This document shows positions 1 to 10,587 of a DNA stretch of 64,000 nucleotides, in pieces (within the stretch, counting starts at the first letter, position 1; every line of letters begins with the position of its first letter). The translations under genes and the position numbers were made by a program. The stretch lies in NCBI GenBank assembly GCA_963739235.1, contig CAVTZY010000049.1, positions 1 to 64,000 on the forward strand, in the 5' to 3' direction. Source of the DNA: JAFNAG01 sp963739235 (GTDB lineage: Bacteria > Acidobacteriota > UBA6911). The notes beneath the pieces are model-generated. The model saw nothing but the letters and a program-made list of their open reading frames with translations, had not been told where the DNA came from and ran no database searches.

Positions 1-781
1 TATATGCTGGCGCACTGGTTCAGTTACGTATTGCTAAGCCCCCGCCGGCGGCATATCTCTTCCGGGAAAAGACCTGAAAGCCATGATCCTCCGCACCATG
101 TTTGCTATTACGCAGGAAGAGTCCCGCTACTCGTTGAATGGAGCTCTCCTGGTTCTGGGGCCGCATGAAATGCGCATGGTTGCGACGGATGGGCACCGGT
201 TGGCACTGGTGGCCAAGACCATGGACATCGAGGGTATCGACGGCGAGACGCGCACCTGATTCCGCGCAAGACTCTGGTGGAAATACTCCGGCTGATCGGG
301 GAACAGGAAATGATGGTGGAATTCGGCCGAGATGAAAATCACATCTTTTTCTCGGTTGGCGGGAAGAAACTCATCTCCAGGGTTCTCGCCGGTCAGTTCC
401 CGAACTATGAAATGGTGGTGCCGCGCGACAACGACAAGCGTGTTGTAGCTTCGAGCCGCGCTCTTGCGGAGGGAATCCGCAGAGCAGCGGTGATGTCCGA
501 TGAGAAACTGCGTGCAGTTCGTCTGGCCTTCGCCCCGGGACAGCCGAGATCACCGCCAGCAGCGCCGATGCGGGAGAGGCTCGCGAAATGGTGGAGGTTG
601 AATATGAGGGCGCGGCATGAGCATCGGATTCAATCCCCAGTACTTGCTCGATTTCCTGGCGGTCTGCGCCGCAGACTGTGTGAGTATTCTGGTGAAGGAT
701 GCCGAAACCCAGGGAATGCTCAGCCCCGTCGGCCCGGCTGAGTTGGATTACCGTTATGTCGTCATGCCCATGAAGTTTTAG
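1..781 (+). CDS. dnaN: DNA polymerase III sliding clamp (beta subunit), 3' part, broken by several frameshifts
   Basis: The replication clamp that tethers DNA polymerase III to DNA. Only the middle and C-terminal parts lie in the window. Clamp sequence is readable in pieces: LPGKDLKAMILRT and SLNGALLVL (frame 2, about 59-256), then LIPRKTLVEIL to LRAVRLAF (frame 1, about 256-540), then AEITASSADAGEARE, then FNPQYLLDFL and the typical C-terminus YRYVVMPMKF (to 781). Joining them needs at least four frame changes (near 40-60, 256, 541 and 617). The pieces are colinear and well conserved, and recF follows after 2 nt as in the usual dnaN-recF operon. The breaks are therefore more likely base errors than decay of an essential gene. 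Clamp identity is secure; the true reading frame is not. Confidence 0.9.
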
Positions 782-783
782 GT

Positions 784-1899
784 GTGCAGGTACTCAATCT
801 CCGTCTATATCAGTATCGCAACTTCTGCCAGCAGGAGATGGAGTTCTGCCCGGGCACGAATCTCTTTTGCGGGCGGAACGGGCAGGGAAAGACGAACCTC
901 CTGGAAGCAATCTACCTGCTGGGCTATGGCAGGAGTTTCCGCACCGCGTCCCCCAGAGATTGCATCCAGCATGGCCGCGAGGAATGCCGGCTCGGAGGGA
1001 AGATCGAACACGGCGCGATGATTCGCGAACTGGGGATTTCCATTTCGCAGACGGAAGAAAAGAAACTCTCGCTCCACCACAAGGCAGTAGGGCTGGCGGA
1101 GTTCATCGGAAATTTCCACACGCTGGCATTTACCCAGGAACATCTCAAAGTGGTCCGCGGCGGGCCTGCCGACCGGCGGGCCTTCCTGGATCGCGCCATG
1201 ATCACGGCATATCCGGGCCACATGCAACGCCTGGCGGCTTACGGGCGGGCACTCAAGCAGCGAAATCACCTGCTCGTCGCCGCACTGGGGCGCGGCGGAA
1301 AAATGGACCAGGAACTGCTCGACAGCTGGGATGAGAAGCTGACCCAGGAAGGCGGTCGGATTCTCCGCAATCGCCGGCACTACGTCGCGGAGATGAAAGA
1401 AGAGCTTGTCAACCCCCTCTGCAGCAGTGAGGACCTCGAGATCCGATACTCCTCGCTGGTCGCTACTGCTGACGCCGGCGACACAGAGATCGAAGGCGAG
1501 TTCCGGCGACGACTCCGGGTGGCGCGGAACATCGATGAGAGAAAAGGATTCACCACCGTCGGCCCGCACCGGGACGATCTTAAGCTGCTGCTGAACGGGA
1601 AGTCGCTGGCGGATTTCGGCTCGGCCGGCCAGCAGCGCAGTTGCCTGCTGGCGCTCTATTTCGCGCAGATGGAAATTCACCGCAAGACGTGCGGGTTTTA
1701 TCCGGTTTTTCTCATGGATGATGTCGAAGCCGAGCTGGACAGCCAGCGTTTGCAGGCGTTCCTGGAGCACTTGGCGCTTCGAACTCAGACGTTCCTGACG
1801 ACCGCCAAAGAGCAGTTTCTGCCCCCGCTGGGAACCGGCGCGCACCGCTTCCGCGTGAATGCCGGCCAGATCGAAGGTCTTGATCAATGTAAACCATAG
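784..1899 (+). CDS. recF: DNA replication/repair protein RecF
   Basis: SMC-like ATPase that loads RecA at single-strand gaps with RecO and RecR. The 371-residue length is normal. Visible ATPase motifs are Walker A GRNGQGKTN (residues 30-38), an ABC-type signature GSAGQQRS (279-286) and Walker B FLMDDVEAELD (309-319). The start is GTG, 2 nt after the dnaN stop, so translation is probably coupled to the clamp gene. Unlike its neighbours dnaN, gyrB and gyrA this frame is intact. Gene order dnaN-recF-gyrB-gyrA is the classic origin-side arrangement. Confidence 0.96.
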   Translation: MQVLNLRLYQYRNFCQQEMEFCPGTNLFCGRNGQGKTNLLEAIYLLGYGRSFRTASPRDCIQHGREECRLGGKIEHGAMIRELGISISQTEEKKLSLHHKAVGLAEFIGNFHTLAFTQEHLKVVRGGPADRRAFLDRAMITAYPGHMQRLAAYGRALKQRNHLLVAALGRGGKMDQELLDSWDEKLTQEGGRILRNRRHYVAEMKEELVNPLCSSEDLEIRYSSLVATADAGDTEIEGEFRRRLRVARNIDERKGFTTVGPHRDDLKLLLNGKSLADFGSAGQQRSCLLALYFAQMEIHRKTCGFYPVFLMDDVEAELDSQRLQAFLEHLALRTQTFLTTAKEQFLPPLGTGAHRFRVNAGQIEGLDQCKP

Positions 1900-1987
1900 A
1901 TTTTAAATAAGATAAAACTTCGCTTTTGGTTCCTTTTCAATGCACTTTTTGAGCAGTTCTTTGTATGTTTCATGGTACAATTAAGGG

Positions 1988-2017
1988 TTGAGTTTACAGG
2001 CAATAAGTCCTTATAAA
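1988..2017 (+). promoter_or_regulatory. Candidate sigma-70 promoter for gyrB-gyrA
   Basis: A -35-like TTGAGT (1988-1993), an 18-nt spacer and a -10-like TATAAA (2012-2017) lie in the AT-rich 168-bp gap between recF and gyrB, about 50 nt before the gyrB ATG. A purine-rich ribosome site (AGGAAGAG) precedes the ATG. Confidence 0.55.
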
Positions 2018-2067
2018 CAAAAAGGTTTCAATTAATTTCCAACCGGGTTCAGGAAGAGATTTTAAGC

Positions 2068-4549
2068 ATGCAGGACGGGGATCAAATTGTACCGGCAGAC
2101 GGTCAACCGGAAACCGGTGTGCCGACCAGTGGAAACTTGACGGAACAGGCTTACGGCGCCGACCAGATCAAGGTGCTGGAAGGGCTGGAAGCCGTGCGCC
2201 TGCGGCCGGCGATGTATGTCGGTTCTACCTCCGTGGATGGACTGCATCACCTGGTCTACGAGGTGGTAGACAATTCCGTCGACGAAGCGCTCAATGGTTT
2301 TTGCTCGCGGATCGAAGTTACCATCCACATCGACAACAGCATCACCGTCATCGACAACGGACGCGGTATCCCGGCGGACTTTCATCAGCAGGCGCAGAAA
2401 TCGGCGGCGGAAGTGGTGATGACGGTTCTCCATGCCGGCGGCAAGTTCGACAACGACTCCTACAAGGTTTCCGGCGGTTTGCATGGGGTCGGGGTGTCGG
2501 TCGTCAATGCTTTGAGCCAGCGTCTTGACCTGGAGATCTGGCGCGGCGGCAAAGTTTATGAACAGAGCTACGAGCGAGGCAAGCCGGTCAGCGACTTCAA
2601 AGAAACAGGAACGACCAAACGGCGCGGCACGAAGATCACTTTCAAGCCTGACGCCGACGATTTTCGAGACGCTGGAATTCAATTACGATACGATAGCCGG
2701 CCGCCTGCGCGAACTGTCGTTTCTCAACCGCGGGCTGGAAATCGTGCTCGAAGATTTGCGGTCCGACCGGCGGGTGGAGTTTAAGTATGAGGGAGGAATC
2801 TCCTCGTTCATCGAGCATCTGAACGCGAACAAGAACGCGCTCCATCCCGCGCCGATTTACTTCGAGACTCGTAAAGATGATGTAGTTGTCGAAGTCGCGA
2901 TGCAGTACAACGACGGCTACAGCGAAACCATCTTCTCATTTGCCAACAACATCAACACTCACGAAGGCGGAACGCACCTGATCGGCTTCAAGTCGGCGCT
3001 GACGCGCACGCTGAACTCCTACGCGCAAGCCCACGACCTGCTCAAGGATCTCAAGGAAAATCCGACCGGGGAAGACGCGCGGGAAGGTTTGGTGGCCGTG
3101 GTCAGCGTGAAGCTGAGAAGCCCGCAATTCGAAGGTCAGACCAAAACGAAGCTGGGCAACAGCGAAATCAAAGGGATCGTGGAGACGGCTGTTAACGACA
3201 ACCTGGGCGCGTTCTTCGAAGAAAATCCGCAATGGTCGCGCAAGATCCTCATGAAGGCGGTCGAGGCAGCACGCGCGCGCGAGGCGGCGCGCAAGGCACG
3301 CGATCTGACGCGACGGAAAGGGGCCCTCGACAGCGGCCTGCTCCCCGGCAAGCTCGCGGACTGCCAGGAGCGCGACCCGAAGTTTTGTGAGATCTACATC
3401 GTCGAGGGGGACAGCGCCGGCGGCTCCGCCAAGCAGGGACGAGACCGCAAGTTCCAGGCGATCCTTCCCATCAAGGGGAAAATCCTGAATGTCGAGAAGG
3501 CGCGCTTCGACAAAATGCTCAGCAATGCGGAGATCACCACGATGATTTCCGCCATCGGTACCGGCATCGGCAAGGAAGATTTTGCCCTGGATAAACTGCG
3601 CTATGACCGGATCATCATCATGACGGACGCCGACGTTGACGGCTCCCACATCCGGACGCTGCTGCTGACTTTCTTCTACCGGCAAATGCCCGAGCTGGTG
3701 GAGGGAGGCCATATCTACATTGCGCAACCGCCGCTGTACTCGGTGAAGCACGGCAAAACCATCAAGTACCTGCGCGCCGAACGCGAGATGGAAGAGTATC
3801 TGATGCAGCGCGCCACGCAGGATGTCGTGGTGACGGTCGAGAATAGCGGTATGCAGTTCAGCGGCGAGCAGCTCGTGAAGCTGTTGAACGGAATCAACGA
3901 ACGCGCATCGATTTACGCCAAGCTCAACCGGCGGCTGGAGAATGCCGAACTGCTTGACCGGCTGCTGCTTTTCGTCGCCGGCGAAGGAGCCTTGCTGCAA
4001 CAGGGCTTTACTCTGAAGGAGCTCTTCCAACAAAAGGAACTGCTCGAGACGCTGGGTCAGATCCTGCAGGCCATCGGCTATCAGTGCACCACGCTGCTGG
4101 ATGAGGAGCACGGATTGCACTCGCTGGTGATTCAGAAGGACAGCAACGGCAGCAAGCTCACGATCAATTGGGATTTTCTGTCCTCGGTCGAATGGCAGCG
4201 CCTCTTTCAGCTCTATTCCGAAATGGTGCCCTTCGACAAGCCTCCCTTCCTGGTCAGGCAGAACGGCAGCACGATTGACATCGGTTCCCGCGAGCTCTTG
4301 CTCGAGCACATTCTCGCGCTCGGCAAAAAAGACCTTACCATCCAGCGATACAAGGGCCTCGGCGAGATGAATCCTGAACAGCTCTGGAGCACCACCATGA
4401 ACCCGGAATCCCGCACGCTGATGAAGGTCACGATCGACGATGCCGTGCAGACTGATGCCATCTTCACAATCCTGATGGGCGATGCCGTCGAGCCCAGGCG
4501 GCGTTTCATCGAAGAGAATGCCCTCAACGTTCGCAATCTGGACATTTGA
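2068..4549 (+). CDS. gyrB: DNA gyrase subunit B (one internal frameshift)
   Basis: ATPase subunit of DNA gyrase, which introduces negative supercoils with GyrA. The N-terminal GHKL ATPase is seen as VDNSVDEALNG (about residue 68), IDNGRGIP (about 94) and GGLHGVGVSVVNAL (about 136). The TOPRIM domain shows EGDSAGGSAKQGR (about 446) and DADVDGSHI (about 521). RYKGLGEMNPEQLW lies near the end. The extra segment before that motif is the insert seen in many Gram-negative GyrBs. A one-base loss in the TTTT at about 2659-2662 moves the frame from 2068-2660 into the one ending at 4549; bridged, the product is about 827 residues. An ATG preceded by AGGAAGAG sets the start. gyrA follows after 8 nt. Confidence 0.95.
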
Positions 4550-4557
4550 TTCCGCCT

Positions 4558-7024
4558 ATGAATCCAGCGCTGGAGCAGGTCCCGGTAAATCTGATCGACG
4601 AGATGCGCAAGTCCTACCTGGACTATGCGATGAGCGTCATCATCGGCAGAGCCCTTCCCGATGTGCGCGACGGGCTCAAACCCGTGCATCGCCGCGTCCT
4701 GTACGCGATGCACGATCTGGGCAACACCTACAATAAGGCCTACAAAAAATCCGCGCGCATCGTCGGCGATGTCATCGGCAAGTACCACCCGCACGGCGAC
4801 ACCGCGGTGTACGACACGATCGTGCGGCTGGTTCAGGATTTTTCGATCCGGTACCCCTTGATCGACGGCCAGGGCAACTTCGGTTCGGTCGACGGCGACA
4901 ACGCCGCCGCCATGCGCTATACCGAGATCCGCATGGCGCGCATTGCGGACGAGCTGCTCGCCGACATCGAGAAGGAGACCGTCGATTTCGGCCCCAACTA
5001 CGATGGCGCGCTCTCGGAACCGCTGGTGCTGCCGGCCAGGTTCCCCAACCTTCTGGTCAACGGATCCTCGGGGATCGCCGTCGGCATGGCGACCAACATT
5101 CCGCCCCACAATCTGTCCGAAATCATCAACGCCACCATTCTGTTGATCGATAACCCGCACGCGACCCTCGAAGAGATCATGGCCCTGGTGCCGGGACCGG
5201 ACTTCCCCACGGCAGGCTTCATTTACGGGCGCTCGGGCATCCGATCCGCGTATCAGAGCGGGCGCGGCATCATCATCATGCGGGCCCGGGCTGCCATCGA
5301 GCGCCTGGGGCGCGATCGCGAGGCGATCATCGTCACCGAAATCCCATTCCAGACGAACAAGGCCAAGCTCATCGAGCGCATCGCCGAACTGGTGCGGGAT
5401 AAAAAACTGGAAGGCATTTCCGATCTCAGGGACGAATCCGACCGCGAGGGGATGCGCATCGTCATCGAGATCAAGAAAGACCAGCCGGCCCAGGTGGTGC
5501 TGAACAACCTGTACAAGATGACGCCGATGCAGTCCAGCTTCGGCATCATCCTGCTGGCGATCGTCAACAATCAGCCGCGCATTCTGTCGCTGGCGGACGC
5601 ACTGAAATGCTTCATCGAGCACCGCAAGGACGTGGTCCGGCGCCGGACGATTTTCGAACTGGGGAAGGCAGAGGCGCGTCTCCACATCCTGGACGGCCTG
5701 CGGCGCGCGCTCGACATGATCGATGCCATCATCACCCTGATCCGTTCGTCCAAGGAGCCCGCCATTGCCAAGCAGGGCCTGATGACGCAGATGCAGTTCA
5801 GCGAGCTGCAGGCGCAGGCGATCCTGGAAATGCGCCTGCAGCGATTGACCGGGCTGGAGCGCGAGAAGATCTACGCCGAGTACGAAGAGACGCTGAAGCT
5901 CATCGCCCGCCTCAAGGAAATCCTGGCCAGCGAGCAGGTCCTCAAGGGCGTGATCGTCGAGGAGCTCAAGGAGCTGGAGAAGACTTACGGCGACGAGCGC
6001 CGCACCGAGATCGTGGACGAGGAAGTCGAGATCACGCTCGAAGACCTGATTGCCGTGGAAGATGTCGTGATCACCGTCACGCACTCCGGCTACATCAAGC
6101 GCACCAACGCCTCGCTCTATCATTCCCAGGGGAGGGGAGGCAAGGGCCGCATCGGCATGACGACGCGCGAAGAGGACTTCATCGATCACGTCTTCGTGGC
6201 CTCAACGCACAGCTATCTGCTGATCTTCACCAACCAGGGACGCGTGTACTGGCTCAAGGTCTATGAGATCCCCGATGTCGGCACAGCAGGCAAGGGCAAG
6301 GCGATCGTCAATCTCGTCAACATGTCCAAGGAAGAAAAGATCGCCGACATCATCTCCGTCAAGGACTTTGAGGACGACCGCTATGTGGTGATGGCGACGC
6401 GCGACGGCATCGTCAAGAAGACGGCCCTGAGAGAATTCTCCAACCCGCGCAGTGCGGGCATCATCGCCATCACCGTGCCGGAAGAGGACGAACTGATCGG
6501 TTGCCAGCTGACCGACGGATCTTACGATATCCTGCTTGCGACCCGTAAGGGCAAGTCGATCCGATTTTCCGAAAAAGAGGTTCGCGACATGGGACGCACC
6601 GCCCGCGGCGTGATCGGCATCCGGCTGGCGTGAAGGTGATCACGTGGTGGCGATGTCGGCCCTCAGCGGTGAAGGGCAATTCCTGACCGTCACGGAAAGA
6701 GGATTCGGCAAGCGCACGGCGGTGGAAGAGTACCCGCAGCAGGGGCGCGGCGGATCGGGTGTGATCAATATCCGGGTCGGGGAGAAAAACGGCGAAGTGG
6801 TCAACACCTGCCACGTGCGCGAAGACGCCTGCGTGATGCTCATTACCGCCCAGGGAAAACTGATCAAGCTCTACGTCGACCAGATCCGCAACACTCAGAC
6901 CCGGGCCGCGCTGGGAGTCAAGTGCATCGACCTAGAGGAAGGGGATTACGTAGCGAGCGTGACTGTGGTGGCCGGCGAAGAGGTGGCGGCGGAGGAGCCC
7001 GGCGATGAGAGCGTTCCTTCCTGA
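4558..7024 (+). CDS. gyrA: DNA gyrase subunit A (one frameshift near the C-terminus)
   Basis: Breakage-reunion subunit of gyrase. DYAMSVIIGRALPDVRDG begins near residue 22. The catalytic tyrosine is Tyr121 in RYTEIRM. The GyrA-box of the DNA-wrapping domain is QGRGGKG (about 524), which marks this as gyrase rather than topoisomerase IV ParC. The quinolone region reads HGDTAVYD, with Thr at the site that is Ser83 in E. coli. The first frame stops at 6633. The C-terminal blades continue in another frame (EGDHVVAMSAL to 7024), which an extra G near 6628 explains. The ATG at 4558 is preferred over an in-frame TTG at 4546 that overlaps the gyrB stop. Confidence 0.95.
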
Positions 7025-7906
7025 TCGGCACCGCTCCCCGATTGCATGGCTGCTTGTCCTAGCCGCGCTGGCTGCCGCCTGCGGCTCAGACTCGCAGCGC
7101 TTCTGGATCAGGCGGAAACCAGCTGGCGCAAAGGCAACTACGAAGAAGCCATACAGGCAAACCAGGACCTCTACCAGCGCGATGGCCACGGAAAGTACGC
7201 GGCCCGCGCGCTCCTGAACATCGGCAACATCTACTACCTCAATCTGCGTCAGCTCAAGGGGGCGATCGAGTTTTACGACAAGCTCACCCAGGAATTTCCT
7301 GATACCCCCGAGGCGCTGCTGGCGCGACGGCAGCTGGCTTCCATCTATACCAACGAAGAGGTCATTCGTGATCTGGACCAGGCGATCGCCCAGTACGACC
7401 GACTGCTCGATTCCAACAACCTTGCCGATCGAGCGGAAATCGAATTCCAGCGAGCCGATGCTTATTTTAAAAAAGGGGAATACGGCCGGGCGCTGCGCGC
7501 ATTGAGCAGCCTGGAAGAATCCGGCATCAGCGGACGCCTGGCGGCGCAAGTGGCGCTGAAAATCGGGGACATCTATCAGGTAGAGAAAAGATTCTCGGAG
7601 GCGATCGAACCGTTTCGCAGAGTTCTCGCTTCGACCTGTCAGGAATGCCGGCAGCGCGCGATCATGAGCCTGGCGGAAACGTATGAGAATCTCCTGGATT
7701 TCAACAAGGCCATCGAAACGATCCGCATGCTGGATAAAACCCCGAAGAATGAGAAATTTATCTTCAATGAATCCGAGCGGTTGACCAAGAAGCGCAAGGA
7801 AGTGGAACAAACGGGCTCATTGAATTGGGAACAGTCCCGAACGAGCGATAACGCGCCCGGCGCAGGCAAGAAATCAGGCGCGACACCGATCAAGAAGAAA
7901 TTTTAG
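7005..7906 (+). CDS. TPR lipoprotein, probable outer-membrane or envelope protein (one frameshift)
   Basis: The ATG at 7005 overlaps the end of gyrA and has a strong ribosome site GGAGGAG (6990-6996). This frame encodes a lipoprotein signal with lipobox LAAAC (MRAFLPDRHR, a hydrophobic stretch, then Cys), but soon loses sense. The frame two bases on continues with LDQAETSWRKGNYEEAIQ and a run of tetratricopeptide repeats to 7906, ending in a Lys-rich tail. A single indel near 7090-7105 would join them into a protein of about 300 residues. The TPR pattern (GNYEEAI, NIGNIYYL, GAIEFYDKL, RADAYFKKGEY) resembles BamD/YbgF-type envelope scaffolds, but the specific role is unknown. Confidence 0.75.
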
Positions 7907-7907
7907 A

Positions 7908-7976
7908 TTTTGGCTTGCGGATTTTGGATTGATCCCATCACGCGGGCAGGATCAATCCAAAATCCGCAAGCCAAAA
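7908..7976. repeat. Perfect 28-bp palindrome after the TPR lipoprotein gene
   Basis: Arms 7908-7935 and 7949-7976 are exact reverse complements around a 13-nt loop. The arm contains GATTTTGG twice. It starts 2 nt after the stop codon. There is no T tract, so it is not a classic terminator. It could stabilise the 3' end or be a mobile palindrome. Confidence 0.9.
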
Positions 7977-8060
7977 CCCAAACTTCAGAGAGCGTTGAGG
8001 TGGCAGCAAAAAAAGATGCGCGAAAGTGGCGTATAAGTAATGGGTTGAATTAGTTGTGGC

Positions 8061-8089
8061 TTGACAGTCCCCGGCGGCGGGAGTAAGGT
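8061..8089 (+). promoter_or_regulatory. Sigma-70 promoter for rpsU
   Basis: A consensus -35 TTGACA (8061-8066) is followed after 17 nt by TAAGGT (8084-8089), about 33 nt before the rpsU start codon. Confidence 0.65.
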
Positions 8090-8121
8090 ATGCCGTCGTT
8101 ACTGAGAGGAGGTGTTTAGGC

Positions 8122-8319
8122 TTGGCGGAAGTCATCGTCAACGAAGGCGAATCTCTAGAGAGCGCACTTCGGCGCTTCAAGCGCAAGGTTCAGCAGGAAG
8201 ATATCATTAAAGACGTCAAGAAACACTCGTTCTATCTGAAGCCAGGCGAAAAGAAGCGGATCAAGCAGGCACTCGCCCGCAAGCGGCTGCGCAAGAAGAT
8301 GCGCGGCATGCGCGGCTAA
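8122..8319 (+). CDS. rpsU: 30S ribosomal protein S21
   Basis: Small-subunit ribosomal protein of 65 residues, rich in Lys and Arg, with the family pattern ESLESALRRFKRKVQQEDI and the basic tail RKKMRGMRG. The start codon is TTG at 8122. It is chosen because a near-perfect ribosome site AGGAGGTG (8107-8114) stands 7 nt before it and the encoded AEVIVNEGES matches S21 N-termini. It has its own promoter upstream and a hairpin-T8 terminator downstream, so it is probably monocistronic. Confidence 0.95.
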   Translation: MAEVIVNEGESLESALRRFKRKVQQEDIIKDVKKHSFYLKPGEKKRIKQALARKRLRKKMRGMRG

Positions 8320-8364
8320 CGCGCTGATTCTGGTGGGCGGCCACCACCAACGGTATTGTAAGCT

Positions 8365-8409
8365 GTCGGGACCGGTCCGGGATGAAGGATCGGCCCGATG
8401 GTTTTTTTT
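8365..8409 (+). terminator. Rho-independent terminator of rpsU
   Basis: An imperfect GC-rich hairpin (TCGGGACCGGTCC paired with GGATCGGCCCGA, loop GGGATGAA) is followed by eight T residues at 8402-8409. Confidence 0.8.
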
Positions 8410-8535
8410 GTCTCAGGGAGTATCTTTTATTAAGTGGGATCTTTGAGTCTGCGTCCTTCGAGGTGGGGACTCCCGGGGCCCAAGGACGCGCAAAACAATG
8501 GCAGACCGGCTCAGCCGGAGAATTAGGCAGGCGAT

Positions 8536-8583
8536 GGAGGAGGAGGAGGAGGAGGAGGAGGAGGAGGAGGAGGAGGAGGAGGA
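8536..8583 (+). repeat. (GGA)16 microsatellite at the deoB ribosome site
   Basis: Sixteen uninterrupted GGA units run into GAGAGGCGACACG and then the deoB ATG at 8595. Each unit boundary reproduces the Shine-Dalgarno core GGAGG, so the tract forms a ladder of ribosome docking sites whose last element is correctly spaced from the start codon. Confidence 0.95.
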
Positions 8584-8594
8584 GAGGCGACACG

Positions 8595-9766
8595 ATGCGC
8601 AGATTTGACCGCATGGTCCTGGTTGTTCTGGACGGGGTAGGTATCGGGGAAATGCCTGATGCCGGCTAGCTGGGGAGATGCCGGCAGTGACACTCTCGGC
8701 CACGTGATCGCCGCAGAACGGCCGCAGCTTCCTCATCTCGCCGGTTTGGGGCTGCCTGCGATTCGGCCGTTTGCCACCCTGGCGCCGCGCGGACCCGCTC
8801 GAGGACTGCTTTGGCAAAGCGGCGATTCGGTCCAACGGTAAAGACACAACCGTGGGACACTGGGAAATGGCGGGAATCCTCAGCATGGTGCCGTTTCCGA
8901 CCTATCCGCAAGGATTTCCGCCCCGGATCCTGGAACCGTTTGAGAAAGCGATCGGGCGGACAACGCTCGGCAATCGGGCGGCCTCAGGAACTGAAATCAT
9001 CAAAGAGCTCGGTGATGAACACGTGCGCACGGGCAGGCCGATTGTCTACACGTCGGCGGATTCGGTTTTTCAAATTGCGGCGCATGAAGAGGTCATCCCG
9101 CTCGAGGAGCTGTACAGGATCTGCACCATCGCCCGCAAGCTGCTCAGCGGGCAGGACCGCGTCGCGCGCGTGATCGCGCGTCCGTTCATGGGGGTCTCAG
9201 GCGCATACCGCCGCACCGCAAACCGCAGGGATTTTGCGGTCCAGCCGCCCGAAGAGTCGCTGCTTGACCTCCTGAAGGGTAAGGGCCTGGCCGTGATCGG
9301 TGTGGGCAAGCTGGCGTCGATCTTCGACGGCAACGGCATCACGGAAGATCTGCCGGTCCACGGCAACGACGAATCCATGGACGCAACCATCGCTGCGCTC
9401 GCGCGTATGCCTGCGGGGATGATTTTCAGCAATTTGGGGGACTTCGACACTCTCTGGGGTCACCGCAGAGACTGTCGCAGCTTCGCGCGCGGTCTCGAGG
9501 CCTTTGACCGGAGGCTGCCCGAATTATGCGCGGCGCTGGGAAGGGAAGACTGCCTGATCATTACCGCAGATCATGGCTGTGATCCGGCGGCACCCGGAAC
9601 GGACCACACTCGCGAATATACGCCGCTTCTCGCCTTCAGTCCCAAGCTGGTTGGCGGAGTGGATCTGGGCACGCGCGGTTCTCTGGCAGACATCGGTCAG
9701 ACCATCGCGGAAAATTTCGGCCTCCGGCTGCCTACAGGCACATCCTTCCTCAAGGATCTACAATAG
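8595..9766 (+). CDS. deoB: Phosphopentomutase (two frameshifts)
   Basis: Interconverts (deoxy)ribose 1- and 5-phosphate in nucleoside salvage; an alkaline-phosphatase-fold metalloenzyme. The N-terminus MVLVVLDGVGIGEMPDA carries the first metal-binding Asp (frame 3). SWGDAGSDTLGHV continues in frame 1 from about 8668. From about 8785 to the stop at 9766 the sequence is in frame 2, with the phospho-acceptor segment GKDTTVGHWEMAG, then TSADSVFQIAAHE, and the metal ligands in TADHGCDP. Bridged length is about 390 residues, normal for the family. The ATG at 8595 follows the (GGA)16 tract. The 3' end overlaps the convergent hpt gene by 17 bp. Confidence 0.93.
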
Positions 9767-10322
9767 CGCCGGGAGGCAGAATCAGCTCACAGATGTACGG
9801 CAGATTGCGATAGCGCTGGTCGAAATCCAATCCATAGCCCACGACAAACTTGTCCGGTATCTCGAAGCCGACGAAGTCGGCGTGCACACTGATCTGCCGC
9901 CGCGCAGGCTTGCTGAGCAGGGTGACGACCCGAATAGTCCGCGGATTACGGGATTGCAGGTTTTCCAGCAGATAATGAAGCGTCAGGCCGGTGTCGAGGA
10001 TGTCTTCTACGAGCAGGACATCCTTTCCCTCCAGGCTCTCATCCAAGTCCTTCAAGATGCGCACCTCCCCGCTGCTCTTGACGCCGGATCCATAGCTCCC
10101 GACCGCCATGAAATCGAAAGAGACACCCATGCCGATGGCGCGCACCAGGTCGGCGTGAAAAATGGTTGCCCCCTTGAGTATGGCGATCAGGTGGGGAGCC
10201 CTTCCCTTAAAGTCCGCGGTGATCTGGCGGCCGAGTTCCCATACCCGTTTTTGAATCGTCTCCGCACCCAGCAGAACCGGGCCGAGTTCTTCATTCAGAT
10301 GGCGGTACCAATCAACAGCCAC
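9750..10322 (-). CDS. hpt: Hypoxanthine phosphoribosyltransferase
   Basis: Purine salvage enzyme that makes IMP or GMP from hypoxanthine or guanine and PRPP. From the GTG at 10322 the protein has 190 residues, the usual size. The PRPP loop is VLLVEDILDTG (102-112). Other family marks are ILKGA (48-52) and FEIPDKFVVGYGLD (153-166). The open frame runs upstream to 10541, but that part (SGASFGKG and before) is not family-like. GGGAGGG just before the GTG supports the shorter start. It is divergent from ispG; the 265-bp gap holds no gene that I can see, only a fragment resembling one arm of the GAAGACC-type palindromes. Confidence 0.93.
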   Translation of the reverse strand: MAVDWYRHLNEELGPVLLGAETIQKRVWELGRQITADFKGRAPHLIAILKGATIFHADLVRAIGMGVSFDFMAVGSYGSGVKSSGEVRILKDLDESLEGKDVLLVEDILDTGLTLHYLLENLQSRNPRTIRVVTLLSKPARRQISVHADFVGFEIPDKFVVGYGLDFDQRYRNLPYICELILPPGAIVDP

Positions 10323-10587
10323 AGACCCTCCCTTCCCAAAACTCGCTCCGGAGCAAAATGTTCGAAGACACACACATCCACAAACAAGCGGAAAGATATT
10401 CTTTATCACAAAAGGCACCAAACCGCGAAGCCGCAAAGACTGCGACTCGCTGGCCGGCAGCGTTATCCCGGCTCCCCCGAATCCTGGCAGAGTCGCCATC
10501 CGCTGCGCGGGATTAGCGATAGCGCTTGATGAGGCAGGCACGATAGACTACATTTTTCTTCCGCGGGGGCAGGGAGGCCTTGAAGCT

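Noticed and set aside
805..1887. A 360-codon reverse frame covering recF
   Set aside because: It is the antisense shadow of recF, whose ATPase motifs are intact; the reverse product has no domain features.
4213..6189. A 658-codon open frame on the reverse strand across the end of gyrB and gyrA
   Set aside because: It is antisense to conserved gyrase domains, has a low-complexity His/Asp/Val-rich composition typical of mirrored GC-rich codons, and shows no recognisable domain or ribosome site.
8413..8886. A reverse-strand frame encoding a polyserine tract (and another giving polyleucine) over the GGA repeat
   Set aside because: The homopolymer comes only from the trinucleotide repeat; the flanking sequence is not protein-like and overlaps deoB.
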